The notes beneath the pieces were generated by a model. It saw nothing but the letters and a program-made list of their open reading frames with translations. It was not told where the DNA came from and did not search any database. DNA of 64,000 nt from Gephyromycinifex aptenodytis. Lineage in GTDB: Bacteria; Actinomycetota; Actinomycetes; Actinomycetales; Dermatophilaceae. Location: the NCBI RefSeq assembly GCF_012277275.1, contig NZ_CP051155.1:1-64000 (forward strand), given 5' to 3'. The position numbers and the translations under genes were made by a program. This document shows, in pieces, positions 45,764 through 55,417 of the stretch (its first letter is position 1; every line of letters begins with the position of its first letter).

Positions 45764-46003
45764 ATGACGACAACGTTCACCCAGCCCCACGGCCCTGCTG
45801 TTGTGTGCCGAGCGCCGGCCCCGACGGCGCTACCGGTCCCAGCTGCACAGATGCTGGCGCCGACGCTGCAGAACCCAGCGCCCAGTGTGGTCGGCGCCCA
45901 CCGCGAACCCGGATCGACGCCGTGGCGCACCGGTCTGCGCGAAATCATCTGGTTCCTCAGCTTCGGCACCCTGCGACTGTGGGAGTCGCCCGCTCGCGGC
46001 TGA
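45764..46003 (+). CDS. Small protein of unknown function
   Basis: A 79-residue reading frame with a strong ribosome site GGAGGTG (45751-45757) 6 nt before the ATG and a strong preference for G/C at third codon positions (about 62 of 79). The N-terminal half is Pro/Ala-rich. The C-terminal half is more ordered and aromatic (LREIIWFLSFGTLRLWESP). I do not recognise a family. Being predicted only from start site and codon use, it needs homologues for confirmation. Confidence 0.45.
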   Translation: MTTTFTQPHGPAVVCRAPAPTALPVPAAQMLAPTLQNPAPSVVGAHREPGSTPWRTGLREIIWFLSFGTLRLWESPARG

Positions 46004-46170
46004 GGACTGAGTCAGTGCGGCGGTGTGCCTACACCGGGGCGGCCTGGACCGAGCGACGGTGACCTCCGGCGGCGGTGAACGGGCGTGATGGCGGCAGTGG
46101 CGGGGGGTCTGGCCGCGGCGCCGGGTGCTCGCTGCGCGAGCCGCGCGAGGCCCACGGGGGCGCGAGGTCG

Positions 46171-46176
46171 TAGTGT
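46171..46176 (+). promoter_or_regulatory. Putative alaS -10 box
   Basis: TAGTGT at 46171-46176 would give a leader of about 50 nt that includes the ribosome site AAGGACG before the ATG at 46236. Confidence 0.4.
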
Positions 46177-46235
46177 TAATCGACAGTGTCGCGACGAGGA
46201 TTGCGCGACCGAGGCCGAACACTAAGGACGAACGT

Positions 46236-48944
46236 ATGGAAACCGCCGAGATCAGGCGCCGCTGGCTCCGCTTCTTCGAGAGCAAGGGACACACGGTGGT
46301 CCCCAGCGCACCCCTGCTCTACGACGACCCCAACCTGCTGTTCGTCAACGCCGGCATGGTGCCTTTCAAGCCGTATTTCCTCGGTCAGGAGACACCCCCG
46401 TGGAACCGGGCGACCAGCGTGCAGAAGTGTGTTCGCACCGCTGACATCGACGAGGTCGGTAAGACCAGTCGGCACGGCACGTTCTTCCAGATGAACGGCA
46501 ACTTCAGCTTCGGCGACTACTTCAAGGCCGGGGCCATCGAATATGCCTGGGAGTTGCTGACCACGAGTCAGCAGGCTGGCGGGTACGGCCTGGATCCCGA
46601 CAAGCTGTGGGTGACGGTCTTTGAGAACGACGATGAAGCCGCCGAGATGTGGGTGGAGCTGACCGGGATCTCCCGCGAGCGCGTCGTACGACGCGGCATG
46701 GCCGACAACTACTGGTCCATGGGCGTGCCCGGGCCGTGTGGGCCGTGCAGCGAGATCTACGTCGACCGCGGACCCGAGTACGGGCCCGACGGTGGGCCCA
46801 CCGTGGACGAGGACCGTTTCATGGAGATCTGGAACCTGGTCTTCATGCAGTCCGAGCGAGGCCCCGGCCAGAGCAAGGATGACTTCCCTATTCTGGGCGA
46901 TCTGCCTCGTCAGAACATCGACACCGGTCTGGGCTTGGAGCGGTTGGCCTCCATCCTGCAGGGCGTCGACAACATGTACGAGATCGACGAGGTCTACCCG
47001 GTGCTGGAAAAGGCGGCCGAGATGGCCGGCAAGAGCTACGGGGTCACCGGCGGGCAGACGGCTGAGAGCAGCCACCCCGACGATGTGCGACTGCGGGTCG
47101 TGGCCGACCACGTGCGCAGTGGTCTGATGCTCATCGGCGACGGGGTGACCCCGGGCAACGAAGGGCGCGGGTACGTGCTGCGCCGGATGCTGCGCCGGGC
47201 CGTGCGCTCCATGCGACTGCTGGGGGTGGAAGGGCCGAGCCTGCCTGAACTGTTGCCGGTCAGCCTGGATCGGATGAGCCGCTCCTACCCTGAGCTCAAG
47301 CGCGACTGGGACCGGATCAGCGACATCGCCTACTCCGAGGAAGAGGCTTTCCGCCGTACGCTCGCGGCCGGGACGACCATCCTGGACGTCGCCGTCAACC
47401 GGACCAAGTCCTCCGGCGGCAAGACGCTGGCCGGCGCAGAGGCCTTCGCCCTGCATGACACCTACGGCTTCCCGATCGACCTGACCTTGGAGATGGCCGC
47501 CGAGCAGGGGCTGCAGGTCGACGAGCAAGGCTTCCGCACCCTTATGGCCGAGCAGCGCAACCGAGCCAAAGCCGATGCCCGGGCCAAGAAGTCCGGTCAC
47601 ACCGACACCCACGTATATCGCGAGATCGCCGACACCATCGGGGGAGCGGTCGACTTCCTCGGCTACTCCCAGGTCGAATCCGACGCGAGGGTCGCGGGGC
47701 TGCTCATCAACGGTGAGAGCCGGTCGCGGGCCCGTGAAGGCGACGAGATCGAGCTGGTGCTGGACCGCACGCCGTTCTACGCCGAGAGCGGTGGACAGCT
47801 CGCTGACCACGGCGTGATCGAGCTCGGTGGCGCCCTGGTGCGCATCGAAGACGTGCAGAAGCCGATCAGCAACCTGTCGGTGCACCGCGGCATCGTCCTG
47901 AGCGGTGAACTCGGCGTGGGCGAGCAGGCCAACGCGCGGGTCGACGTCGACCGACGTCGCTCGGTCTCACGGGCGCACACAGCGACCCACATCCTGCACC
48001 AGAGCCTGCGGGATGCGTTGTCCTCCACCGCCACCCAGGCTGGTTCCGAGAACGCTCCCGGGCGGCTGCGGTTCGACTTCAGCTGGTCCTCCCCGGTCTC
48101 TGCGGAGACGTTCTCCGAGATCGAGGCTCACATCAACGACGTGGTGCTGTCCGACCAACCGGTCAGCGCCGATGTGATGGACAAGGCGACCGCGCTGGAA
48201 TCGGGCGCGCTGGCGATGTTCGGCGAGAAATACGGCGACCAGGTGCGCGTGGTCTCCATCGGCGACGGAAGCTGGAGCAAGGAGTTCTGCGGCGGCACCC
48301 ACGCCCTCAGCGTCGGGCAGCTCGGCGTGGTCAAGCTGCTCAGCGAATCCTCCATCGGCTCCGGAGTGCGCCGCGTCGAAGCGCTGGTCGGCGCCGATGC
48401 CTACCGTCACTTGGCGCGGGAGAGTGCTGTGGTCTCCCAGCTCACCCAGGTCGTCAAGGGACGACCTGAGGAACTGCCCGAGCGCATCGCCGGGATCCTG
48501 GCTCGGCTCAAAGACGCCGAACGGGAGATCAACGCCATGCGTAGCGCCCAGGTGCTCGCCGGGGCCGGGGAACTCCTGGGTCGGGCGGCGCAGATCGAGG
48601 GTGTGCAGGTTCTCGCCCACGACACCGCAGCCGAGGTCGGCGGGGACGACCTGCGACGCCTCGCGCTGGACCTGCGGGCTCGCCTTGGCGAGGAGCGTCC
48701 CTGCGTGGTGGCGCTGACCTCGGTCGCCAAGGGGCGCCCGGTCATCATCGTCGCCACCAACGCTGCGGCTCGCGAACAGGGTGTGAAGGCCGGCGCCCTG
48801 GTCAAGGTCGCTGCCGCAACGCTGGGCGGCGGCGGTGGCGGTAAGGACGATGTCGCCCAGGGCGGCGGCACCGATGTCACCAAGACCACGGAGGCGCTCG
48901 CCGCGGTGACCCAGTCAGTGCGCCAGGCTGTGGCAGGGCGTTAG
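46236..48944 (+). CDS. alaS: Alanine--tRNA ligase
   Basis: A 902-residue class II synthetase. The catalytic core begins [20 protein letters not shown] and includes [11 protein letters not shown] and [15 protein letters not shown]. The editing domain carries the zinc-binding [11 protein letters not shown] and the CGGTH motif. The C-terminal DHHA1/C-Ala domain ends with the Gly-rich [16 protein letters not shown]. The ATG at 46236 gives the standard N-terminus. It begins the conserved block alaS-ruvX-mltG-aroE. Confidence 0.96.
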   Translation: METAEIRRRWLRFFESKGHTVVPSAPLLYDDPNLLFVNAGMVPFKPYFLGQETPPWNRATSVQKCVRTADIDEVGKTSRHGTFFQMNGNFSFGDYFKAGAIEYAWELLTTSQQAGGYGLDPDKLWVTVFENDDEAAEMWVELTGISRERVVRRGMADNYWSMGVPGPCGPCSEIYVDRGPEYGPDGGPTVDEDRFMEIWNLVFMQSERGPGQSKDDFPILGDLPRQNIDTGLGLERLASILQGVDNMYEIDEVYPVLEKAAEMAGKSYGVTGGQTAESSHPDDVRLRVVADHVRSGLMLIGDGVTPGNEGRGYVLRRMLRRAVRSMRLLGVEGPSLPELLPVSLDRMSRSYPELKRDWDRISDIAYSEEEAFRRTLAAGTTILDVAVNRTKSSGGKTLAGAEAFALHDTYGFPIDLTLEMAAEQGLQVDEQGFRTLMAEQRNRAKADARAKKSGHTDTHVYREIADTIGGAVDFLGYSQVESDARVAGLLINGESRSRAREGDEIELVLDRTPFYAESGGQLADHGVIELGGALVRIEDVQKPISNLSVHRGIVLSGELGVGEQANARVDVDRRRSVSRAHTATHILHQSLRDALSSTATQAGSENAPGRLRFDFSWSSPVSAETFSEIEAHINDVVLSDQPVSADVMDKATALESGALAMFGEKYGDQVRVVSIGDGSWSKEFCGGTHALSVGQLGVVKLLSESSIGSGVRRVEALVGADAYRHLARESAVVSQLTQVVKGRPEELPERIAGILARLKDAEREINAMRSAQVLAGAGELLGRAAQIEGVQVLAHDTAAEVGGDDLRRLALDLRARLGEERPCVVALTSVAKGRPVIIVATNAAAREQGVKAGALVKVAAATLGGGGGGKDDVAQGGGTDVTKTTEALAAVTQSVRQAVAGR

Positions 48945-48947
48945 CCG

Positions 48948-49439
48948 ATGCGTCCAGGGGTCCGCATCGGCATCGATGTGGGTTCGGTCCGGGTCGGGGT
49001 CGCCCGTAGCGACCCGGCAGGCATCCTGGCGACGCCCGTGGTCACGCTTGCGCGTGACGATGAGGCGGACGCCGATATCCGCCAGCTCGCCGAACTGGTT
49101 CAAGAGCTGGGCGCGATCGAGGTCATCGTGGGACTCCCGCGAACCCTTGCTGGTCAAGACGGCCCGGCTGCCGTTGCTGCGCGCGAATATGCCCGTAGAG
49201 TCTCGGTGCAGGTGAAACCGGTAGCGGTCCGCCTGGTTGACGAACGGCTCACCACCGTCGATGCTCACCGAGCGCTACACGCGAGCGGACGGGCCGGTCG
49301 GCGGCACCGGGAAGTCGTCGACCAGACGGCGGCCGTGTTGATTTTGCAAGCGGCGCTCGACGAGGAGGAACTTCGGGGATGTCCTCCTGGCGAGCCGATC
49401 CAGCTCCGTAAGCCCCGACACAAAGGACGCCAGCGATGA
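48948..49439 (+). CDS. ruvX: Holliday junction resolvase-like RNase H fold protein RuvX (YqgF)
   Basis: A 163-residue protein of the YqgF family, implicated in pre-16S rRNA 5' processing and annotated as a putative Holliday junction resolvase. Metal-site residues are in GIDVGSVRVGVA, VIVGLPRTLAG, the Glu of VDERLTTVDA and the Asp of EVVDQTAAVLIL. It starts 3 nt after the alaS stop and overlaps mltG by 4 nt. Confidence 0.92.
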   Translation: MRPGVRIGIDVGSVRVGVARSDPAGILATPVVTLARDDEADADIRQLAELVQELGAIEVIVGLPRTLAGQDGPAAVAAREYARRVSVQVKPVAVRLVDERLTTVDAHRALHASGRAGRRHREVVDQTAAVLILQAALDEEELRGCPPGEPIQLRKPRHKGRQR

Positions 49440-50776
49440 GCGAGCGTGACGACCCGCTGCGGGATGATTATTTCGTTGAGGACCCGCACGGTGCCGATGA
49501 CGGCGTCGAGGGTGAGTTCGAGGGTGAGTTCGAGGACGAGTTCGAGGACGAGTTCGAGGACAACTCCCTCGGGCATGCCTCAGGGGTTCTCGGCATGCCG
49601 ACCGCAGGACTGCACGGGCCTGGAAGTGAGTCCGGTGAGCTGTACGCCCAGGACTGGGACGGGCAAGAGCAGGCGGGTGCCGCCACGCTGTTCTCCGACC
49701 GCGATTCCGCGCCTACGCGGGCCTCTCGTGCCTCGCATGAGCCGCGGACCCGCCGCCTGGTGCTGGGGGGAGCGCTGCTGTTCGTCCTGATCGGGTTGGT
49801 CATCGCCGGTTTGATGATTTTCCCGGTGGTCTCAGATCTGCTGGAGAGCAAGGACTACGACGGGCCCGGTTCGGGGTCGGCGACGGTCGTGGTCTCGCCG
49901 GGGGATTCAGGGCGGATGATCGGTCAGAGCTTGGTCGAGGCTGACGTGGTCAAAACGAGCGCGGCCTTCGAGAAAGCCTTGACCAGCCACCCCGGCGACG
50001 AGATCCAGCCGGGGTCCTACACGTTGAAGACGCAGATGAAGGCTGCCGATGCGCTGTCGGCGCTGCGGGACCGGGCCAGCCGCAACGAGGTCGAGGTGAC
50101 CTTGCGTGAAGGGCTGCGCGCCAAGGAGATGTTCGCGCTGCTGTCCAAGGCGACCGGTGAACCCCTCGCGGCGTACGAGCAGGCAGCCAAGACGCCGGCC
50201 AAACTCGGTCTGCCCGAGGCCGCCGGCGGCAAACTCGAGGGTTACCTTTTCCCAGCCACGTACACCTTCGGCCCCAAGACCACCGCTGCGGAGCAACTGA
50301 GCAAGCTCGTCTCCCAAGCCACAGGCCGCTGGTCCACCTTGGGCGTCACCGACGATCAGATGCAGGACATCATCACCATCGCCAGCATCGTCGAGGCTGA
50401 GGCGCGTCTGCCGCAAGACCGGCCCAAGGTCGCGGCGGTCATTGAGAACCGGTTGCGGATCGGGATGGCCCTGCAGATGGACTCCACGGTCGCGTACGGA
50501 GTTGGAAAGCGCGCGCTGACCACCTCAGATGGCGAGCGTGCCAACGACAACCCGTACAACACCTACCTGCACCCAGGCCTGCCTGCGGGACCGATCGGCA
50601 ACCCGGGGGCGGCAGCTGTCGAAGCTGCGTTGAAGCCTGCACCGGGTAAGTGGCTGTACTTCGTCACGGTCAACCCCGAGACGGGCGAGACCCGGTTCGC
50701 CACGACGATGGCTGAGCACGAGAAGAACGTTGTGGCGTTCCGGCAGTGGTGCCAGGCGCACCCGGGTTCGTGTTGA
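49436..50776 (+). CDS. mltG: Endolytic murein transglycosylase MltG (YceG)
   Basis: A 446-residue enzyme that cleaves nascent glycan strands at the membrane. The cytosolic N-terminus (about 105 residues) is very acidic and contains an in-frame 12-nt repeat, GEFEGEFEDEFEDEFED (about 49509-49562). One membrane helix (about residues 107-131) precedes LysM-like and YceG catalytic domains. The catalytic Glu is in the IASIVEAEARLPQD motif, followed by VIENRLRIGMALQMDSTV and the end motif NPYNTYLHPGLPAGPI. It is in the usual ruvX-mltG-aroE order. Confidence 0.93.
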   Translation: MSERDDPLRDDYFVEDPHGADDGVEGEFEGEFEDEFEDEFEDNSLGHASGVLGMPTAGLHGPGSESGELYAQDWDGQEQAGAATLFSDRDSAPTRASRASHEPRTRRLVLGGALLFVLIGLVIAGLMIFPVVSDLLESKDYDGPGSGSATVVVSPGDSGRMIGQSLVEADVVKTSAAFEKALTSHPGDEIQPGSYTLKTQMKAADALSALRDRASRNEVEVTLREGLRAKEMFALLSKATGEPLAAYEQAAKTPAKLGLPEAAGGKLEGYLFPATYTFGPKTTAAEQLSKLVSQATGRWSTLGVTDDQMQDIITIASIVEAEARLPQDRPKVAAVIENRLRIGMALQMDSTVAYGVGKRALTTSDGERANDNPYNTYLHPGLPAGPIGNPGAAAVEAALKPAPGKWLYFVTVNPETGETRFATTMAEHEKNVVAFRQWCQAHPGSC

Positions 50777-51675
50777 GACACCGGGCGGCCGTCCTCGGTT
50801 CCCCGATCGCGCACTCCCTCTCGCCGGTGTTGCACGAGGCTGCCTATGCCGCGCTCGGGCTCTCGGATTGGAGTTACGCCAAAGTGGCGGTCGGTGGGCC
50901 GGGGGAGCCCAATCTGGCCGGCTTCCTGCACGGGCTGGACCGGGAGTGGATCGGGTTATCGGTGACGATGCCGCTGAAGGAGGAAGCGCTGCAGGTGGCT
51001 TCGGTGGCTACCGCGCAAGCACAGCGCCTCGGCGCGGCGAACACGCTCATCCGCAGCCAGGACGGGTGGATTGCCGAGGCGACCGATCCGGATGGGATCG
51101 AGCAGGCGCTACTGCACGCAGGTCTGCGCAGCGCCCGCAGCGCCCTCGTGTTCGGTTCGGGCGCAACGGCCCGCGCAGCCTTGGAATCCCTGGCCCGGTT
51201 CGGCGTCACTTCGGTCGGGCTCGGCGTCCGGGACCAGGTTCGCCCGCAGACGAGCGCGTTGGCCCGTCAACTGGGACAGTCCCTCACCTCGATCCCGCTC
51301 GCGCAACTGGAATCCTCGGCGCGCCTGGAGCAGGCGATCGGCGAGGTGGAGGTCGTTGTCAGCACGCTCCCGGCGGGCGCGTTCACGCCACCGGGCGCCC
51401 CGAGCGAGCCGCGTGATGACAGTGACGGCTGGAATGACGCCGGCGACGTCACCGAGCCGCAGCCGTTGGCCGGGACGTACCTGCTGGACGTGGTGTACGC
51501 CGATTGGCCGACCCCCCTGGCTCGTTGGGCGAACCGGCGCGGCGCCCAAGTGGTTTCGGGTCTGGAAATGCTTTTGTACCAAGCGGCCGAGCAAGTGGCG
51601 CTGATGACGGGGCGCACCGCCCCAGTACCGGCGATGCGTGCTGCGCTGGAAGCCAGCCTGGCCGAGTCGGTCTAG
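50770..51675 (+). CDS. aroE: Shikimate dehydrogenase
   Basis: A 301-residue NADPH enzyme of the shikimate pathway. Shikimate-binding residues are in GSPIAHSLSPVLH; the catalytic Lys is in LSVTMPLKEEAL. The Asn-Asp region is GAANTLIRS with EATDPDGIEQAL. The nucleotide-binding loop is VFGSGATARAAL (a slightly altered GxGGxxxA). Start GTG 50770 or TTG 50773, overlapping the mltG stop; the frame runs upstream into mltG. An internal segment with many Asp (RDDSDGWNDAGD) is an unusual insertion. First of four aro genes in a row. Confidence 0.9.
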   Translation: MLRHRAAVLGSPIAHSLSPVLHEAAYAALGLSDWSYAKVAVGGPGEPNLAGFLHGLDREWIGLSVTMPLKEEALQVASVATAQAQRLGAANTLIRSQDGWIAEATDPDGIEQALLHAGLRSARSALVFGSGATARAALESLARFGVTSVGLGVRDQVRPQTSALARQLGQSLTSIPLAQLESSARLEQAIGEVEVVVSTLPAGAFTPPGAPSEPRDDSDGWNDAGDVTEPQPLAGTYLLDVVYADWPTPLARWANRRGAQVVSGLEMLLYQAAEQVALMTGRTAPVPAMRAALEASLAESV

Positions 51676-51691
51676 AGCTACCGATATCACT

Positions 51692-51731
51692 ACCTGCACC
51701 CATCCGGCCTGGGCCGGTGCGGTGTGCAGGT
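51692..51731 (+). terminator. Imperfect hairpin between aroE and aroC
   Basis: Outer arms ACCTGCAC (51692-51699) and GTGCAGGT (51724-51731) surround an inner stem CCGGCC/GGCCGG (51704-51717). It lies 17 nt after aroE and could terminate or attenuate transcription ahead of aroC. Confidence 0.5.
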
Positions 51732-51847
51732 GAAAGCTGCCGACTGTGTAAGCCAAGGGCGCGGCCAACTGGGGCGCGGGCATAGACGTGCCGCGGTGTC
51801 TCAGTCCCAGGGCTGTCGCGATGACTGTGGCTACCTCGTGGAACGAT

Positions 51848-53077
51848 ATGGCCATGCTGCGTTGGTTGACTGCCGGTGAGTCACACGGTCCCGCGCTCGT
51901 CGCAATCCTGGAGGGGCTGCCCTCTGGGGTGGCAGTGACGAGCGAAGACATCCAGAGCGCCCTGGCGCGCCGTCGGCTCGGCTACGGCCGAGGTGCCCGA
52001 CAGAAGTTCGAGCAGGACGAGTTGGAGATCATCGGCGGGTTGCGTCACGGCGTGAGCATGGGGTCCCCCTTCGCGCTGCGGATCGGCAACAGCGAGTGGC
52101 CGAAGTGGCAGACGGTGATGGGACCCGATCCGGTCTCCGCAGCCGAGCTGGCCGCGGCCGATGACGTGAACGCCCCCAAGGAGATCGCCCGGAACCGGCC
52201 GTTGACCCGGCCCCGGCCCGGCCATGCAGACTTGGCCGGCATGCAGAAGTACGGCTTCGATGACGCCCGGCCGGTCTTGGAGCGAGCCTCGGCCCGGGAG
52301 ACCGCGGCCCGGGTAGCCCTGGGCGCAGTCGCCGCGGCCTACCTGGAGCAGGTGGCAGGGATCCGCCTGGTCTCCCACACCGTCGCCATCGGCGCCGCCG
52401 GGGTCGCCGACGACGCGCCACTACCTGGCCCGGATGATGTGGCTGCGCTGGACGCCGATCCGGTGCGGGCCTTCGAGGAGGCCGGCTCGCAGGCGATGGT
52501 GGCCCAAGTGGACGCCGCGCGCAAAGACGGTGACACCCTCGGCGGAGTCGTGGAGGTGCTCGCTTACGGCTGCCCGCCCGGACTCGGCTCGCACGTGCAC
52601 TGGGATCGGCGTCTGGATTCTCGGCTGGCGGCGGCGCTGATGGGGATCCAGGCCATCAAGGGCGTCGAGGTCGGCGACGGCTTCCGCACCGCGGCCCGAC
52701 GCGGTTCGCAAGCCCACGATGAGATGGCCCATGACGAGCAGCGCACGATCCGGCGCGCCACCAACCGCGCCGGCGGCACCGAGGGCGGGATGAGCACCGG
52801 TGAAGTTGTGCGCGTCCGTGCCGCGATGAAGCCGATCAGCACCGTCCCGCGGGCTCTGGCCACAGTCGATGTCCGCTCCGGGGAGCCGAGCACCGCCATC
52901 CATCAGCGCTCCGATGTGTGCGCCGTCCCGGCGGCCGGTGTGGTGGCCGAAGCTATGGTGGCGCTGGTGGTGGCCGACGCGGTCGCCGAAAAGTTCGGTG
53001 GCGATTCGGTAGCGGAGACCAGGCGCAATGTGCAGGCCTACTTGGCGGCCATTCCGGAGGGGATGAGGTCATGGTGA
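51848..53077 (+). CDS. aroC: Chorismate synthase
   Basis: A 409-residue FMN-dependent enzyme converting EPSP to chorismate. Signatures are [17 protein letters not shown] near the N-terminus, [16 protein letters not shown] and [15 protein letters not shown] in the middle, and [16 protein letters not shown] towards the end. Start ATG 51848 or 51854; family proteins begin with MLRW, which favours 51854, while 51848 is slightly longer. It overlaps aroK by 7 nt. Confidence 0.95.
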   Translation: MAMLRWLTAGESHGPALVAILEGLPSGVAVTSEDIQSALARRRLGYGRGARQKFEQDELEIIGGLRHGVSMGSPFALRIGNSEWPKWQTVMGPDPVSAAELAAADDVNAPKEIARNRPLTRPRPGHADLAGMQKYGFDDARPVLERASARETAARVALGAVAAAYLEQVAGIRLVSHTVAIGAAGVADDAPLPGPDDVAALDADPVRAFEEAGSQAMVAQVDAARKDGDTLGGVVEVLAYGCPPGLGSHVHWDRRLDSRLAAALMGIQAIKGVEVGDGFRTAARRGSQAHDEMAHDEQRTIRRATNRAGGTEGGMSTGEVVRVRAAMKPISTVPRALATVDVRSGEPSTAIHQRSDVCAVPAAGVVAEAMVALVVADAVAEKFGGDSVAETRRNVQAYLAAIPEGMRSW

Positions 53078-53598
53078 ACTCTGGCCCGATCGCGGTGTTG
53101 ACCGGTCCTCCCGGGGCCGGGAAATCGACCATCGGCGCTTTGCTGGCGCAACGCCTGAACGTGGACCTGCTCGACACCGATGCGCTCATCGAGCAGCGAA
53201 GTGGTTGCAGCATCTCCGACTTGTTCGTCGAACACGGCGAGGCGCACTTCCGAGAACTGGAGTGTGCAGCGGTCGCAGACGCCCTGGCCGGTCACGACGG
53301 CATCGTCGCCCTCGGCGGGGGAGCGGTGCTCGACCCGGGCACCCAAGGGCTGCTCGAAGAGCAGCGGGTGGTCTTCCTCGACGTCTCGCTGCGCTACGCC
53401 GGTAGGCGGACCGGTTTCGACCAGGGACGCCCGTTGTTGGCGCTGAACCCGCGCGGCCAATGGCTAGAGCTGATGCAGCAGCGACGACCGATCTATGAAC
53501 GCCTGGCGAGCATCCGGGTGGATACCGACGACCGTGAGCCCGACGACATCGCCGCCGAGATCATCACAGCACTGGACGTGGCAGGAGATCAGGTATGA
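53071..53598 (+). CDS. aroK: Shikimate kinase
   Basis: A 175-residue P-loop kinase. Walker A is GPPGAGKST and shikimate contacts are the Asp of LLDTDALIE, the Arg of FRELE and the Gly triplet of ALGGGAVL. The lid region carries GRPLL. Start ATG 53071 lies inside the end of aroC with GGAGGGG upstream. Overlaps aroB by 4 nt. Confidence 0.94.
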   Translation: MVNSGPIAVLTGPPGAGKSTIGALLAQRLNVDLLDTDALIEQRSGCSISDLFVEHGEAHFRELECAAVADALAGHDGIVALGGGAVLDPGTQGLLEEQRVVFLDVSLRYAGRRTGFDQGRPLLALNPRGQWLELMQQRRPIYERLASIRVDTDDREPDDIAAEIITALDVAGDQV

Positions 53599-54707
53599 GC
53601 CTCACCCCCGCCGCGGAGGCAGCCGGGCAGCCGGTCACGGTCCGGGTCGGCGATGAGCACAGCGGCTACGACGTCGTCATCGGCGCCGGCGTGCAGGAAC
53701 GGCTGCGGACGCTGCTGCCCGCTGGCGCCCGTCGGGCCTTGCTCGTCCACGCCGAGCCGGTCGCTGAGCTGGCCCGGGGGTTGGCGCAGGTGCTGCGCGA
53801 GGCTGGGTGTGAGGTGCTGCTCGAGGCGTTGCCCGACGCTGAGGCTGCAAAGACCATCGAGGTGGCTGCCGGACTGTGGGCCCGGCTGGGGCAGGCGGGC
53901 TTCACCCGCACCGACGTCGTCGTCGCTGTGGGTGGTGGCGCCGTCACCGACCTGGGCGGCTTCGTGGCAGCCACCTGGCTGCGCGGGGTGCCGTTGATCA
54001 ACGTCCCCACCACCCTGCTGGGCATGGTGGACGCGGCCGTGGGGGGCAAGACCGGGATCAACACGGCCGAGGGCAAGAACCTCGTCGGTGCTTTCCATCC
54101 CCCGGTCGGGGTGCTGTGCGATCTCGACGCGCTCGCCACCTTGCCGCGACCCGATCTGGCAGCCGGTCTGGCCGAGGTCATCAAGGGCGGGTTCATCGCT
54201 GACCCGGTGATCCTCGACCTGATCGAAGCCGACCCGTCGGCTGCGCTGGACCCGAGCTCGCCGGTCTTGGCGGAGTTAGTGCAACGCAAGGTCGCGGTCA
54301 AAGCGCGGGTGGTCTCGGCCGATCTGCGCGAGGCGGGGCTGCGCGAGATCCTCAACTACGGCCACACCTTCGCTCACGCCATCGAGCAGGTCGAGGGCTA
54401 TTCATGGCGACACGGGGACGCGGTGGCGGTCGGCATGGTCTTCGTGGCCGAGTTGGCGGTTCGCGCCGGTCAGCTTTCGCCGGAGGTGCTACAGCGGCAC
54501 CGCTCGATTCTGTCCGCAGTGGGTCTGCCCATCAGTTATCCGCCTGGGCGGTGGCCGGAGTTGTCGGCGGCCATGGCTCGGGACAAGAAGACCCGCGGCG
54601 CGACGCTGCGCTTCGTGGTGCTGGAGGGGACCGGCGTGCCGGTACGCCTCGAAGGACCCCCGGAGGCTTTGTTGCTCGAGGCCTACCAGGCGCTCAGCCA
54701 GCACTGA
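53595..54707 (+). CDS. aroB: 3-dehydroquinate synthase
   Basis: A 370-residue NAD- and metal-dependent enzyme, the second step of the shikimate pathway. NAD binding is in VVVAVGGGAVTDLGGFVA and VPTTLLGMVDAAVGGKTGIN. Metal ligands are the Glu of LAEVIKGG, and the His of NYGHTFAHAIE and of WRHGDAVAVGM. It ends the aroE-C-K-B run. The aroQ or pepQ gene often found next is absent; a minus-strand operon follows instead. Confidence 0.95.
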   Translation: MSLTPAAEAAGQPVTVRVGDEHSGYDVVIGAGVQERLRTLLPAGARRALLVHAEPVAELARGLAQVLREAGCEVLLEALPDAEAAKTIEVAAGLWARLGQAGFTRTDVVVAVGGGAVTDLGGFVAATWLRGVPLINVPTTLLGMVDAAVGGKTGINTAEGKNLVGAFHPPVGVLCDLDALATLPRPDLAAGLAEVIKGGFIADPVILDLIEADPSAALDPSSPVLAELVQRKVAVKARVVSADLREAGLREILNYGHTFAHAIEQVEGYSWRHGDAVAVGMVFVAELAVRAGQLSPEVLQRHRSILSAVGLPISYPPGRWPELSAAMARDKKTRGATLRFVVLEGTGVPVRLEGPPEALLLEAYQALSQH

Positions 54708-54748
54708 GCACCACGACGATCAGTCCTGGCGGGGCTGCCGGTCCACGC

Positions 54749-55417
54749 TCAGCACAGTTCGGCGTCGTGTACCCGAATGGCGATCTGGACCCGGTTATCG
54801 ACTTCGAGCTTGGCGAAGATGTGCGAGACGTGCGCCTTGACGGTGGCCACGCTCATGAACAGCTCGGCGGCGATCTGCGCGTTGGACGCGCCGCGGGCTA
54901 CGGCAAGGGCGACTTCGTGCTCGCGTTCGGTCAGCGCCGCCAATGAGGACAGTGCCGCTTGGCGTCGCTGCGCACCCGGGTCGCGGGTGGCGGCTTTGAC
55001 CACCTGGGCCACGACGCTGGGGGAGAGCGTCTGCTCGCCTCTGGCGACGGCTTCGATGGCGGCGATCATCGCCGGCGGCGGGGTGTCCTTGAGCAGGAAA
55101 CCGCTTGCCCCGCTGCGCAGCGCGTCGATGACTAGGTCGTCGGCGTCGAAGGTGGTCAGAACGAGGATTCGCGGCGGATGGGGCTGCTGCAGCAACAACC
55201 GGGTGGCACTGATCCCGTCCCGGCGCGGCATGCGCACGTCCATCAGGACCACATCAGGGGCGAACTCCTGCACCGCTGTGATCGCCTCGATGCCGTCGCA
55301 GGCTTCCCCGACGATTTCCAGCGTGGTGGCGCCACCGAGAATGAGCCGTAACCCTGAGCGCACGAGTGGATCGTCATCGACGATGACGACTCGGATAGCG
55401 CTTTGTTGGCTCATCAC
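54749..55417 (-). CDS. NarL/LuxR family response regulator
   Basis: A 222-residue DNA-binding regulator. The receiver domain has the acidic pair D15-D16 and phospho-acceptor D60 in VVLMDVRMPRRDG. The C-terminal LuxR helix-turn-helix runs from LTEREHEVALAVARGASN to VSHIFAKLEVDNRVQIA. The start overlaps the kinase stop by 4 nt, so the two are a cognate pair. Targets unknown. Confidence 0.92.
   Translation of the reverse strand: MMSQQSAIRVVIVDDDPLVRSGLRLILGGATTLEIVGEACDGIEAITAVQEFAPDVVLMDVRMPRRDGISATRLLLQQPHPPRILVLTTFDADDLVIDALRSGASGFLLKDTPPPAMIAAIEAVARGEQTLSPSVVAQVVKAATRDPGAQRRQAALSSLAALTEREHEVALAVARGASNAQIAAELFMSVATVKAHVSHIFAKLEVDNRVQIAIRVHDAELC

Noticed and set aside
46176-47885. 569-codon open frame antisense to alaS, and similar ones antisense to aspS and hsdR
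   Set aside because: These are typical of high-GC codon bias on the real strand; the translations show no known domains.
49509-49562. CRISPR-like short repeats
   Set aside because: The repeats are contiguous, 12 nt long, in frame and without spacers.
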